Below, in pieces: positions 11,160-23,660 of a stretch of DNA of 64,000 bases. Location of the stretch: positions 70,953,501 through 71,017,500 of the forward strand of contig NC_080590.1 in assembly GCF_029962835.1 (NCBI RefSeq), given 5' to 3'. The DNA is from Magnolia sinica. Taxonomy: Eukaryota; Streptophyta; Magnoliopsida; Magnoliales; Magnoliaceae. A program made the position numbers and the translations under genes. The stretch's first letter is position 1; the number at the start of each line of letters is the position of its first letter. Below the pieces are notes generated by a model. The model saw only the letters and a program-made list of their open reading frames with translations, had not been told where the DNA came from and did not search any database.

Positions 11160-11227
11160 CTAATAGCTCGTTTTATTTTTGGTTATTTGGATTAAATTCC
11201 TGAGCTAATTGATCTGAGCTTTTTAAG

Positions 11228-11958
11228 ATGTCAAATGTTGATAGCCTCTCAATCACTAGGCCTCCACCATTTGATGGCTCCAATTATGCCTATTGGAAAG
11301 CCAAAATGAGGATCTTTTTAAAGTCCATGGATGAGAGTGTGTGGCAAACCACAGTGACCAATTAGACCCCTCCTACCACTGAAGTGACTGATACTGATGG
11401 AACTATAATTGTAAAAGTTTCACCTTATTTTTCTTGGACCACTTTCAGAAAAGTGAGAGTAATGCCAATGCAAAGGCTTTAAATGATATTACTTGCACAC
11501 TATCACCAGATAAATTCAAGAGAATTATATCCCGTGATACTGCAAAGCAAGCCTGGGATATTTTGAAAATGACACACGAGGGTACAACAATTGTCAAGAA
11601 ATCTAAAGTTCAAATCCTCACAACCAAATTTGAGGAAATATGTATAGAAGAAAGTGAAACTTTCATGGACTTCTACACAAGATTGAATGACATTGTCAAC
11701 TCTATGTGGGGTCTTGGTGATAGGATCTCAAAAAGTAAAGTCTGTGCAAAGATACTGCGCTCGTTGCCTGATCGGTTCAATTCAAAAGTGACCGCGATCC
11801 AGAAACTTCGTGATACAGATAATATGAGGTTAGAAGAGTTAATTAGGTCTCTTCAAACCTATGAGTTAAATTTTAAGGCTCCCAAAGGTAAGTCAATCGC
11901 CCTCAAGTCTTCTAAAATTATTTCTCATGAAAATAGTAATAATTTTGATTTAGACACT
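11228..11958 (+). pseudogene. Ty1/copia gag (UBN2-type), truncated
   Basis: The start codon at 11,228 opens MSNVDSLSITRPPPFDGSNY and YAYWKAKMRIFLKSMD, the usual N-terminus of plant Copia gag. An in-frame TAG follows at 11,363. A one-base shift near 11,430 moves to the frame encoding TAKQAWDILKMTHEGTTIVK and SKVCAKILRSLPDRFNSKVT, the UBN2 gag core. The reading is cut at 11,959 by insertion of a gypsy LTR. Zinc knuckle, protease, integrase and RT are not found beyond the insertion, so this element is a 5' remnant. Confidence 0.85.
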
Positions 11959-14900
11959 TGTAATGTCTCGGAAAAATCCATACAAAGACCTGAGTACCAC
12001 CTCAGGCAGAAATTACTAAGGACCAAATCTTTTAGAAATTAGATAAAAATTAATTAAGTACTAAACTGAATTAATCGGTGAATTAGCTCGAACCACTTTC
12101 TATATGAACTGTACGACCTAAAACCATTAGAATCGATAACCCAACATTACCTAGAAACCTAGGACCAATCTCAAAACCCAGTTGCTCTCGGGAGCACATT
12201 GAAACTCTGTATCGGGCCTGGACCGCGCGTTGAAAGTCCGATGACGGCGAAACTATAAGGTTATGACCACCTTATTGGGCTTGACACCCATTGCGGCAAT
12301 CGAGTCCAAATAGTATCCAGAAATGCATAACTTGAGCCTAGAGCGAAGTCTGTGAGAAACGCGAATAGCTTAAGAAAATGAACTAAAACTTAAGTGAATT
12401 GGGTTATTCACTTGCAAGCCAAATTTAAGGTTTCAGACCATCAGATTCTGACCCAACTACACCCCTGGATCAGAGAAATTTCTCTGCACCCACTGGTATA
12501 CTTGTGGCCCTGATCGAGTGACGATGACTGTTGAACTGAAACGGATCCTCCGCAATCGATCCACTAGTCCGATCAGACCGAAACCTTAACCTTAACCTGG
12601 CATAGATCCATTGTCAAGGAACTTTCTTCAAACTATATGCGAGTAATGGACCTCAAGATAAGCTCCGTTGGCCCAAAATAGACACCCTTTGGCTATAACC
12701 TAAGCAAACCATGGCCCTGGGGCCATTGACATCAGTTCTGGGCCTATATAAGGACCTTAAACCACCCCTCTCTCATTCCATACGATTTTCTCTAACTCTA
12801 AGAGAGAGGAGAGAAAAGAGGAGGAAAGAGTGAGGAGAAGAGAGTGAGATAGGGAGATCGTTGTTGGGATCCTTTCTCACGACTCCACACGCCGAATCGC
12901 CACCCCACCGTCGCTACACCATCGATTCTGACTCCGTTTTAAGTAAGAAATCCTAACCCTAATCTGTTTTAGGAATCCAAATAGAGAAATCGGTGAAATA
13001 GCTAACCTATTTCAATGTTTAGGTAGTCGTGCCGTAGACAAAAACGTGGTGTATGAACCGAGTTCGTAACGAGAGTACCAACAAAAGGTACGGACTATAA
13101 ACGTTTAAGTTATGGTTTTCAAGGCTTTCAATGTCAGTTAATGATTTATGACTGACTTGATTGCTACCATATGTACTTAGATACGACGCTTCCCATGTAT
13201 CACACATGTATGAACTATGTTGAATATATAATGCATTCCATGTGTTTGTTGAAATGTTTAAATGAAAGTGCTATTATGATTTGTGCTTGCCATGACTATA
13301 AATCTTGGTTATATGTTTGTTGTATGTAGAACAACTCCTTTACGAAAGGATTTGCTATAATATATGTTATAACTAAGTTAGGTCATGTATGTATTAATGT
13401 GTAGGCTAAGTGTTTGATAAAATGTCTGAATAAGTAAATATTTGATGGATTGTAATTATTAAGGGTGTTGAGATAGGATTCTCAACTACCTTACCTATAT
13501 GTATAAATTCCTTCAAGTAACCTAAATTTCAAATACGTGATTTATATATGAAATGCATATGTATGATAACATGTTCAATATGTTTGTTAAAATGCTCAAA
13601 TGAGAATCATATATGAATTGGTTGTTAAATGTTGTTATGACTATCACATGTGATTACTTGTTGCATTTAAGTATGATTGGGACTACTACGTAGTCCAGGC
13701 AATTGGTAACGGTTTCCGATCGAGTGGCCAAACTAGTCTCGCCACAAGGGATACGTTCGATGAATCCGAGCCGTACGGTGAATGTCAACAGTGGTTAGGC
13801 CACGAGGAGTGCTTATGCGCTCTATGTCAATTAATTCAGCATGCGCTCGTACTAATCGAACTTGTTAAGTAACCCGATTGGCCTAATGTGCGTTTACCTT
13901 GTATGGATGTTACTACTTGAATCTAAGGTACCACCTACCAATGTAAAATCCATTTCAAACATGGTACCAAGATCCGCTAAGACTCATGATCCGGGCATGT
14001 TGGTGTATGGGACATCGTGGTCGAGCTGTCGGCCTATGTTGGGGTGACGAGCCTCCCTGCAGTGGCCAGTGAGTAACACAAACTCGTGAGCCGAATATGG
14101 TGGTGTATGGGACACTGTATTCGAGCTGTCGGCCTACGCTAAGGTGAGAAGCCTTTCCGTAGTGACCTCGAGTACAAACTAGGCCTACGTTGAGGTAACG
14201 AGTCTCCCGTAGTGACCTGAACTTGCCTATCCACTGCTTTTCAATCAGGGGTGATGTTACCCTATAACTTGCCTATCGTATGTGATTAACTAGGATTGAC
14301 GACCCTAGATGGATCATCGTTTGGGTAAATGATATAAGGGGGGTACCTTAGCTTCCCGAATCTGCTGTATGAATAAGCCTAATAAATTACTTAGCTAACA
14401 TGACAATGCACCGCATTGCATGTGCTTTGGCGAGGAAGTGCACGTTTAGGGAGTTTGCCATGCGTGATCGTGAGATGATGTCGCTGAGGGAGTGCAGGTG
14501 AGGGCATGCATCATTATAGCATATCATTCCTGCATTAACAAGAGTACTTAGGACATGATTATTGTACTACTTTATCATTACTGCTTGACTGAATTGATAA
14601 CATGTTAACCTTTGCCTTATAGCTCCACTGAGTTGATCACTCACTCCCACTCTAGGACGGTGTTTTAAAACACCAACCAGACTCTGTTTTAGCTGCAGAT
14701 GATGGCGAGGCTTACGAAGTGGAGCCTAACTTCTACGGCGATGAGGAGGAGTTCTCCTATATACAGCTATCAGGCGGGTCTATGTAGACCATGTACTAAT
14801 CGACGGGATTACAAGGATACGAACTAGTTGGACATTACACTTTGTTATTTGTATATTTTGGAATAAACATATATATATATTCAGCCTGGTGACATGATCA

Positions 14901-15094
14901 TACTCTGGGGGTTTATAACCACTTATATACTTTATATATCTATCACAGTCTTTCGCTTGCTTAATTTAATCATCTCTGGAGTATGATATGATGATTTAGT
15001 GTAATCCCATTTATGTTTAATGCACTAATATGGACAACATTTAATCATCATTATTTATGTTGCATAGGTGATGCGTTGGAACTCAAGAGTTGAG
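11959..15094 (+). repeat. Gypsy LTR (copy 1), 3' end lost
   Basis: A 3.1-kb sequence homologous end to end with the LTRs at 37,240 and 47,565. It starts TGTAATGTCTCGGAAAAATC (TGTAACGTCTCGAAAAAA in the 3' LTR) and runs to the GGAACTC..GAGTTGAG block. The last roughly 43 bp, including the terminal ...GCGTTACA, are missing and unrelated sequence follows. It sits inside the Copia gag, so it inserted after the Copia element. ACACT at 11,954-11,958 would be the left target duplication; the right partner is lost. Confidence 0.85.
12745..12752 (+). promoter_or_regulatory. LTR TATA box
   Basis: TATATAAG in GGGCCTATATAAGGACCTTA. The same block is at 38,019-38,026 and 48,344-48,351 in the other two LTR copies, each followed by CTCTCTCATTCCATACGA, so it is the likely LTR promoter. 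Confidence 0.7.
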
Positions 15095-15640
15095 CTGGGG
15101 CTTCTTGCATTTCGTGCTTTCATCCTACGAGACATTACGACAGTCCAGCCCTTGTCTCCTTTCGGCGGTTGAGGTGAAGCAGATACAACCCTAGCTGTCG
15201 CTCGAGTCAGGTTATTTTTGCTTGTAATAAGTTGAGTCACGTACTCTGGGGGTTGGTTCGGTGCGTACTCTATCATGAATCCAGTTGTGGTGAAACGGAA
15301 GCTCACTTTTCTTGTAGAAGTTGTCATTGGTTGTAACTTTTAGTCGACTTCAGAAACCTTCAAACATAAAACATAACTATAGTTAGCATTTGAAGAATCA
15401 AATAGTCTATCTTAGAGATGAAGGGGAGGATGTTCCCACTGAGAGTCGTCATTTGAGCATCAGAAAGACGCCAAACTATGATGAAAGTTCTATAACTTTC
15501 TCAATGTTAATGTTAAATAAGATAAAATGTCCCCAGTAGAGTCGTCATTTTATTTCGAACAAGAGACAAATGCATTTGATTTGGGATATTATCTTATTCA
15601 AACATAACAGAGAGAGAGTATTAAAGACAATCATCATATT
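15095..15640. other. Unassigned sequence after LTR copy 1
   Basis: No recognised gene. A minus-strand ORF (15,055-15,327) opens MTTSTRKVSFRFTTTG; I cannot assign it. It may be the start of a coding region of an opposite-strand retroelement. The words 'agagtcgtcatt' at about 15,445 and 15,540 are repeated. Confidence 0.3.
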
Positions 15641-16613
15641 TTATTTCACTAGTCGACGGGTTTCTATTAAACATCCTAAGATGGTAGCCTCATGAGCCGG
15701 GGATGGTGGTAATGGGACATTATGCCTGAGCTGTCAGCCTATGCTGGGCCCTGCACTCCCCGTAGTGACCGTGAGCTTATTCTGAAACAGCTGATTGCAA
15801 TTGGACTAATAATGAGCTGGCAAATCATGCACACATAGCATACTACGACGGCTTAGATCATTATGCCCATATGATTACGCCGTGTGTTGTGTTAATGACC
15901 AGCCGATCGATTTATGATGATGACTTGTATCACTCATGCCTATACGATTACGCCGCGTGTTGCGCTGATGACCAGTCTCATCCTTAGGTGACGACCCCAT
16001 TGACCGTCCGGATGTTTTTCCTGGGGCACCGACCGTCCGGATGGTTTACCCGGGTTGATGATTGATTCATGCATCCATGCACCTAATAAGACTGCATTTA
16101 CTCTGTTTTGGTTGTCTGGATGTTTTATACTATTTCTTACCTAATGCGGCGGTGTGTAATCCTGAGGAAAATTCACACTGAGTTGGCCACTCATCCATCA
16201 AATATACAACCGCACAGGTAATACAGGTAGCTTAAGTAATATGCTTATTCAGACTTGATGAGGAGCAGGGTACGATCGCCAGGGATGCATAGTTGTATTT
16301 ACCTGGAGGAGTTGCGTGATATTGCGGCTTATATTTATATGCTTTCTACTATTCTTCATGTATTAAATTCTTGTAAATCTTGTACCTGTTAAATTCAGAG
16401 ACATTGGTTTGTATAAGTCATTATGGGCAGCTTCTTGTAAATTTGAATAATAATGAAATTTTCTTTTATGTCGATTTGTCCACACTACACTCATTTGCTT
16501 ACTCTGATGAAGGAAAAAAATGTACACTCGAATTTGACCATCCTTTAAAGCTAACACTTGGGTTTTTGGGACACGGGTTATATACTCGGGTCCTGAAAAT
16601 TCGGGGCGTTACA
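15641..16613 (+). repeat. 3' part of a sister-family gypsy LTR
   Basis: Contains the same internal vocabulary as the 3.1-kb LTRs (GAGCCGGGGATGGTGGTAATGGGACAT, then GAGCTGTCAGCCTATGCTGG and CCCCGTAGTGACC) and ends AATTCGGGGCGTTACA. It is too divergent to be the same family. The left boundary is approximate. Confidence 0.5.
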
Positions 16614-17528
16614 TCAGATCATCCATCTGGATTAAGGTGGGGTCCTAGTGCGATCCTTGTGGACAATAGTGCAGAAAGAATCCGCTTCTTGTGGTTTTTA
16701 TCGGGTCAGCATGCGTTAATCGGGAATCCTGGTCTGGTGCACTTCGGCAGTGCACCGCCTACGTACACACCATCTAGGTGTGGGGTTCGTTATGAGGTCC
16801 TTCGGATCAATCTACACCATTCATTTGTCTCTCCACCTGGTTTAAGGGGTTAAGCTCAAAATCGAAGTATATCTAAGGCTCAGGTGGGCCCCAAGATTAA
16901 GGGTTAATGATTGATCTATCCGTTGGGTCACTTTTACAAGGATCTAAGGGCTGCAATTCGATGTGTACAGTTACTTTAGGATTTATAGACATGGTATAAA
17001 ATTTCAGGGTAATTAGGTAGCAGGAACTACGTGATCTATAATTCAAGGGTCTAGGTTAGTGGCCTTTTCGTAATTATTGTTGATCTGAGAGTTTTGTGAG
17101 ATCTAATGGGTGTACATGGTATTGGGCACGTTTCTAAGTAGTTCTTATGAAAGAACTTATATCTAAATCATCATGGATGAAAGTTTCATTTGTTAATTCA
17201 TATAAGAGATGGTTTATGTGTCAAAATACCTAATGGATGATCTTGTCCTAAAATCAACGGTCCGATTGCTGGATTTATGAGTGGAGATCATTCATGAGAA
17301 AGTATTTACATCAAATCACGTGATGGATGGTCTTGTCTTGAAATCGACGGTCAGATGGTTGGATCTATTAAATGGAGGTAATTTCCAACGATTAGATTTG
17401 TGTCAGGGCGAGGATGTAAGGCTAGGATACTTGGATTAGTATCGTGCGCACGTATATATTACGTTGAATCTTATGGTAACGCTCAAGAACTTTCGATGCT
17501 CGAGTATCAAAAAGTTCGAGGCGTTACA
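16614..17528 (-). repeat. LTR sequence of an opposite-strand gypsy element
   Basis: Read on the minus strand an LTR begins at 17,528 with TGTAACGCCTCGAACTTTTT, parallel to TGTAACGTCTCG of the main family. Its far end is not resolved, so the left limit is only where the neighbouring plus-oriented LTR ends. Confidence 0.45.
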
Positions 17529-17640
17529 ATCTACCCCCCTTAAACATAATTTCACCCCCAAAATTTAGTACTTCCATTATCCGAGTCATTTTCCATGCAC
17601 CTAAGGATTCCCTACTTCTTATGTTCGAGGTAATATGAAT
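17529..17640 (-). mobile_element. 3' internal end of an opposite-strand gypsy element
   Basis: Plus-strand ATCTACCCCCCTTAAA is the reverse complement of a polypurine tract (TTTAAGGGGGGTAGAT), identical in layout to the tract before the 3' LTR at 47,565. Just upstream on the minus strand, GEIMFKGGRL parallels MKFFFKGGRL, the last residues of the main gypsy polyprotein. Only about 110 bp of the internal region is recognisable. Confidence 0.65.
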
Positions 17641-18802
17641 AGATGGTTGTAGTGGGTTTGTGTCTGATGCACGGATCCTTCACCTACGCAGTACAGAGGA
17701 TTTACCGGTATCAATTCGTAATCCTGCTAAATCTCAATCCTTTGCTTGATCAAGGCATTGGGATCATTTCAGATTCTCTAGGACCTAGAATTTGAGTCAA
17801 ACCACGCAACTTCCGCGTAACCATGGTTCCATCAATCCATAATCCTGATCGTTTTAGACTCATGGGAAATCTCACATGCTCTTGTATTCTTATAAAGGAT
17901 GATTCTACGTGGCCCATTATGCTTTTACTACATACTCTGATTTTCCAATATACTACTTAAATTTTTGATCTGCTTTTATCATCCTTACCGGTTCATTAAG
18001 CTTAGGTTTTCAATGCACTACTCATAAGTTAGATACATATAGGTCTAGGTGCGTGTATAATTGGCTATGTGAATTGGGATGCTACAATCCATTTTTTGAT
18101 ATCATTCTAAAACGAGAGATAAAAAAAGAAGTATATCAAAATCTCAAGTGGGCCACACTACAAGAACTAGTGGGAATTGGATGCCTTTGATAGTTGAAAG
18201 CTTCTTAGGGTCACAGTAGGCTTTGATCAAGCTGATATTTATGTTTTCTTTGATCTAAGTCTATGTGAACTTATGAAAATGTTAGATGGAAAATAAACCC
18301 ACAGTGGACCCTAGGAAGATTTCAACATAGTCATTCAATCCCTTCTTTCTGTGGTGTGGTCCAATTGCACTTTGTATGTGACTATTTTTTACCTCATACT
18401 TTAGAATGATCTAAAAAAATTGATGGACAGTGCAGATCTATCACATAAATTGTGGTAGGACTTCTCTAAGTTCCACACGTTAACAGTTGGGTTGTGTAGC
18501 AGGCAATCTATCGGGTAGAAAGAAAATCGGCGTGCTCTGTGACGTGGTGTCATCGGAGATGACGTGGACCAAGCGATCAGCACTGAATTTTCCTATGCCT
18601 TAATCTATGTGGGGTCTATTTGCAAGATCCAAATCATCCATCGGGTTGGCCAGCTCACTGTGGGCTCGAAGAACCATGCCTTTGGCAGGTTCCAATACAC
18701 ACATGCATCACAGTGGACCTTAGAAAGTTTCAACAGTGGGTAGAGCTGGGCATCGAGTCGAGTTGGACCGAGTTAGGGCTGACTCGACTCAACCCGCTCA
18801 AG
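17641..18802. other. No gene seen; dispersed-repeat vocabulary
   Basis: Non-coding. 18,280-18,480 and 18,690-18,735 carry phrases such as CACAGTGGACC and GTGGTGTGGTCC that recur at about 22,165, 30,780 and 31,085, indicating a dispersed MITE-like family. Confidence 0.4.
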
Positions 18803-19503
18803 TAAGATAGTGGGCCTTTGAAACAGTCGGCTCACTTAGGCAAAGAATGAGCCTTTCAAACAGTCGGCTCACTTAAGGAAAAAATGGGCCTTTCAAATAG
18901 TTGGCTTACTTAGGCAAAGAATGGACCTTTCGAACGGCTCATTCTTGGTAAGAGGATAGACCTTTTAAACAGTCAATCCATCAAACAAGAGAATGGGCCT
19001 TTCAAACAGTCGACCTGCTCAAGTAATATAGTGGGTCTTGCAAACAGTCGAATCGCATGAAGTAAAGAATAGGCCTTTCAAACAGTCGGCTCACTAAAGC
19101 AAAGAATGGGCCTTTTAAATAGTCGGCCCATTAAACAATATAGTGGGTCTTTCCAACAGTCGGCCCATTAAGCAAGAGAATGGACCTTTCAAATAGTTGG
19201 CCCATTAAGCAAGAGAGTAGGCCTTTCCAATAGTCAGCCCATTAAGTAAGAGAATGGCCTTTCCAAACAATCGGCCTATTAAACAAGAGAATGGCCATTT
19301 CCAATAGTCGGCCCATTAAGAAAGAAACTGGGTCTTTCTAACAGTTGGCCCATTGAGTAAGAGAATAGCCTTTCTAAACAATCGGCCCATTAAACAAGAG
19401 AATGGGCCTTTCCAACAGTCGGCCCATTAAGCAAGAAAATGAGCCTTTCTAACAGTCAGCCCATTAAGTAAGAGAATGGACTTTTCAAGCAGTTGGTCCA
19501 TTT
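18803..19503. repeat. 37-bp tandem minisatellite
   Basis: About 19 diverged head-to-tail copies of a 37-bp unit resembling GGGCCTTTCCAACAGTCGGC followed by CCATTAAGCAAGAGAAT. Copies at the left edge vary more (gctcactta instead of cccattaag). There are no unique spacers between units and no coding frame. It lies just inside a stretch rich in GACTCGACTCAAC / ACCGAGTTAGGG words that recur around 20,040-20,300. Confidence 0.85.
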
Positions 19504-22500
19504 AATCAATCCACAAGCATATGAAGATATATAAATACAACATATAGATGTTCATACAAAATAAATGTTGAGCATATAATTTAATAATCAGATTCAATTA
19601 TAAGCACAAGTAACCAAAAGTTAGAAATATCAATCATCAGTTGAAATAAAAGTTAGACTATTACTTAAGCTAACATGGAAGATGAAAGCTCAATGGGAAG
19701 AAGTCATCACCTTATGTTTTGAACCGCCTATATTGTCGTTAGGAAGCGCACTCGCCCTTAAACTCGGATCCTACCATGAATTGTAAATTATATGGTTAGA
19801 TCCAAGTTCTGCGCACTATCTAAGGTTAAGCTCATATCCTAGGGTCTAGATTGCTTAGATTTAGGGTTTCAACCTAGAGTTTAGGTCTAGGTTTAGATTT
19901 TTGGATTCAATTTATAATTGATGTAATAACAATATTAATGATATTACTAATTAAAAATAATAATCTAATAATAGCTAATGATATTAAAATAACGACAATA
20001 ACAAATAAGATTGAATGAAATGGCTTACCTAACTCGATCCCGATCTGAGCAAGTCGACTCAACTAGACTCGGTAGGGACAATGAAATCCACTAAACTCAG
20101 TTGGACTCGCTATAAGCTAACGAGTCAACGACTTGACTCAGTTTTGGACCGAGTCGGCTCAACAACTCGGCTCTCTCTTCTTCTTCTCGTTCTTTCTTTT
20201 CTATAGTCTGGCTAGCCAAGAGCCTGGACATAAAACCTGACCCTAACTCGGTCCAACAGCAAGTCGAACAGGGTGTGCAAGTCACTAAGTTGACTCGGTG
20301 TAGGAAGGAGAGAGTCGAGCTTCTCTCACTCTCTGATATCTTCTCTCCTCTTTCCTTCTTCTCTCCTTTCCCCTTCTCTTCCCTGGACTTCTACAGAGTC
20401 TGAACTCAGCTGAAGTTTTGGGCAAACCTGACCTGAGTCACACAACACATCTCCGGTTCGATAACAACTTAGCAGAGTTGGAATGGCTTGCTCCCACTCC
20501 CTCTTTTCTTCTCGTTCTTTCTCTCCTTCTTCTCCTGTCTTTTCTTCCTTACTCTCTCTATCTCTCTGATGGAAAGCCCCGGATGGGATGCCAGACTCAA
20601 CCCAACTCACAGCAACCTAGACCAAGTCGACTCAACTTGGTGCGGCAGCTCATTGCGATACGATCGCTCTCTCTTTCTCTCTCTCTCTTCCGGATTTTTA
20701 GGGCTGGCTTCCCAAAATGGAATGGGAGAGCTACCCTAATTAACTTTTAGCGGCTTCTACCCTAACTAATCTGAGGATTAGTTAGGGGTGCGGTATAAAA
20801 ACGGCTCGACCCAAGGTTTAAATGAAATATTGGCCGTTACATGTTTGCATGGTTGGCATCCAACCTTGGTGATGATCATTAGTACATGAGATCTATCGAT
20901 TCAACGTTTCAGATCTTGGAGTGGGGTCCACTAGTGGGAAGTGGGTTCTTTAGGTTGGACGGAGAAGATGACCCGATTGACAATGGAAAGTCTTTGCCTA
21001 AACGGTTTATATGTGATCCAACCCTTCTAAAAAGACCAGATGAGCCCAAGGATTCTCGTGGGACCCACTTTTTGGACGGCATCGAACGTTCCCTTGGTGG
21101 TTTCAACTCACCATGCGTCCAAGAAGGAAAACTCCAGCCGCTGCAAGATAAACCTAATTGTTTTGAGAGAAGCTTCTAGGCTCTCTCCTAGGGCTTACTT
21201 GGACGTATGAGATTGATTAGAGGAACCACAAATGGCTCGGATACAATCCCGGCTTCCTGCTCTTCTAACTATACCGAAACCAAAAGATTCTCCCACTACT
21301 CTCTCTCGCTCTCTCCAACTCGAAAAGCCCTAAGATAGATGGCTTAGATTACTTGTGAAGGAGTGGTTGGGATGAAGGTAGAGGTGATAAAGCGGATTGC
21401 CAGCCTGTCGAGAGGAGTTTATGCTCTCAGCACGCTACACTCATGCTTGCTCGTGCCCGCTATTGTAAGCACGCACGCGTGCTTCAAGACGTGTGATCAA
21501 CAGGGTTTTTGGTCGGGGGTCATGCCGCGTCAGATGGACAGTTCGGATCAGCCAATAAATGATGATGATGGCCCACCAATCAGATAATGGACGGTCGTCC
21601 ATCGCTGGGAAGAAAAACACGAAAGAGAGAGAAGCTTTTTCTCTTTGGAGTCGGGTCAACCCGGTTTGACTGGATTGGCTGGTGTAGTGTGGCGCAGGAG
21701 TATACAAGTTGTGTAATCCAATCTCTAGTGTGGGGTCCACTGCGATGCCCTTTGATATCCACTTCGTCCATTCATCTTAAATAGGGTTATTGGGCCATCA
21801 CACCCAAGATGAGGTGGATCCAATGTTCAAGTGGACCATACGTTTAGATTTTGTCCTTCTAATTGTATATTCTTATCGATCCAATAGCCATATTGCATTT
21901 TATTTGATCGTTAACGGTCATCATGGTAATACCTAAGTACTGAAAAGTATGAGGTGTTACACCTTATTATGTTACAACCACAACCCTTACCTTTGTAATG
22001 TAACCAAGGTCGTGGTTATAACGTGGTATGGGTCGTGGTTGTCATGTGTTGAGGGTTGGGGTTGTCATGTTCATGTAATTAATAACTTGATTATTTTTAA
22101 ATAATAGGGGTTGGGTCCCACAATGGGGTGATCCGTTCCGTCCACCTTGTCAGCCAGCTAACAAACATCACAGTGAACCTGGAAAGTTTCAACAATGGGT
22201 GTCATTGTCACCATTATTTTCTATTATGTGGCCCACACGAGCTCTGGATCAGGCTGATATTTAGACCCTAGCCCTAAAATGATATGGCAAAAAGGATGGG
22301 TGGCATGGATTATACACATACATCAATGCGGGCCTCATGAGTTGGGCCTTGCCTACACCCTAAAAGACTTCCGTCGACATCACTTTCTCTAACTTCTTAT
22401 TCACTCAAAAATCATACAACTACTGAACCAAGGACAATAGCATTTTGGTCTGAAAAATTTTTCCAAAGCTTGTTGAAAGGTCACCCTTGGAATATTTGAA

Positions 22501-22740
22501 AAGTAGAATCCCTTCGGAGAATTCCAGGATAAGAAGAGGCCAGTACGGTCAAAATCCCAAGTTTTAAATGAAGGGCGTCCAATGACCATTGTTTCCGGTA
22601 TGGTGTGCTCCACCTGATATTTAGATTTGCCTCAAATTTTTGCTCATGTACTAAAATGATCGGTAAAAAATCGTTGGATTCATGCATTAAAATGATCCGT
22701 AAAACTGGATGGGCAGGGTGGATAAAACACATATTTCCTG
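19504..22740. other. No gene seen; LTR-like and repeat fragments
   Basis: Contains a block rich in GACTCG/CGAGTC words (20,030-20,300), two CT-rich tracts (20,495-20,570 and 20,665-20,690), and segments ending in LTR-like GTTACA (about 20,839 and 21,962). ORFs here are low-complexity or non-conserved. I could not assign element boundaries. Confidence 0.4.
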
Positions 22741-23660
22741 ATATCAAGGACTAAACCTTTTTTTTTTTAAAGAAAGGCAGGATTCCACCTGATTTGTATT
22801 GATAAAATTGGATGTACATCTTGGCGATTCGGGCGAACCCCGGTTGTTGACAGTGCCCACCTATTATGTGAAGAGAGATGAAGGAAATCGCGAAGAAAAA
22901 AACAGGAGCTAGACCGGCCTAAGAAGCCTGGAAGCAGATCAAGGACTAAACCCGATGGACAGAATTCATCTCACATGTACAACATGGTGGGCCACAAAAA
23001 ACTTGGTTGTTCTACCACTGCGTAAAAAAAAAAAAAGTGTGTTAAGATGATTCATGTCCTCCCAAGCCTTCCATGTACTATCTTTTAATTTTCTCTCAAT
23101 TTATTAGCCATCTTCATCTCATAATTAAGACCAATCTCTTTCTTAGCTAGTTTTTGAAATAGGATGTGGCTCATTTTTCTCAACCATCTTTGTCTCATAA
23201 TGACAAATATCTTTCTTAGTTATTTCTTGGAATAGTATATGACCATATTTTTCCTAGCCATCTTAGTCTCATAATGAAAAATATTTTTCTTAGATATTTC
23301 TTAGAATAGAATTTCGCCTGTGAGCAGTCATGGATGAATTTTGATGGTTGATTCCCTTGTAATATACTTTTGACGGAAATAGTTTTACCAATTCCTATAA
23401 ATTTTACTTATTAACTTCATCTTCTTTAACTTTTCTTTACTTAAAAGTTGTTCTACTTTCATCGTGCATGTATATGTTGTTGTGCATAACATTCTGCCAT
23501 ACTACGGATCTGGCGCAAAGAGGGTGATGAAGTCGATCACTATCTTCCTATAAAAGAAAAAAGTCTAACCTATTGAGATAAACCACTTATTAGGTCTAAA
23601 GAACATTTCATTGGCTACCTTGCAAATATCACAATAATCACACAAATAATAACCATTTGA
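22741..23660. repeat. Duplicated segment, copy A (LINE empty site)
   Basis: From ATATCAAGGACTAAACC to AACCATTTGA this segment matches 24,270-24,789 plus 30,243-30,572. Shared blocks include GGGCCACAAAAAACTTGGTT and CATTCTGCCATACTA. Copy A carries a small LINE tail (22,758-22,937). At 23,464-23,476 it retains the uninterrupted GTGCATGTATATG that in copy B is split by a 5.4-kb LINE. Copy B has an additional stretch of about 150 bp absent here. Confidence 0.85.
22758..22937 (-). mobile_element. 5'-truncated LINE 3' end with 15-bp target duplication
   Basis: A 180-bp insertion starting with a T run on the plus strand (poly-A on the minus strand). It is flanked by perfect copies of ATCAAGGACTAAACC at 22,743-22,757 and 22,938-22,952. 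Copy B of the duplicated segment has a single uninterrupted version of this word at about 24,271. This is the signature of target-primed reverse transcription of a heavily truncated L1-like transcript. Confidence 0.85.

Noticed and set aside
18160-18190. CACTACAAGAA at about 18,165 as a CACTA transposon end
   Set aside because: The sequence continues ACTAGTGGG without the usual A run or any subterminal repeats, and it lies 34 kb from the true CACTA end at 52,900 with a different inner sequence.
18803-19503. Could the 37-bp repeats be a CRISPR array?
   Set aside because: Units are contiguous with no unique spacers, in a plant genome, and diverge gradually like a minisatellite.
20418-20750. 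110-codon ORF and overlapping 83-codon ORF
   Set aside because: Driven by CT-rich tracts (Ser/Leu/Phe runs) in non-coding repeat sequence; no motif.
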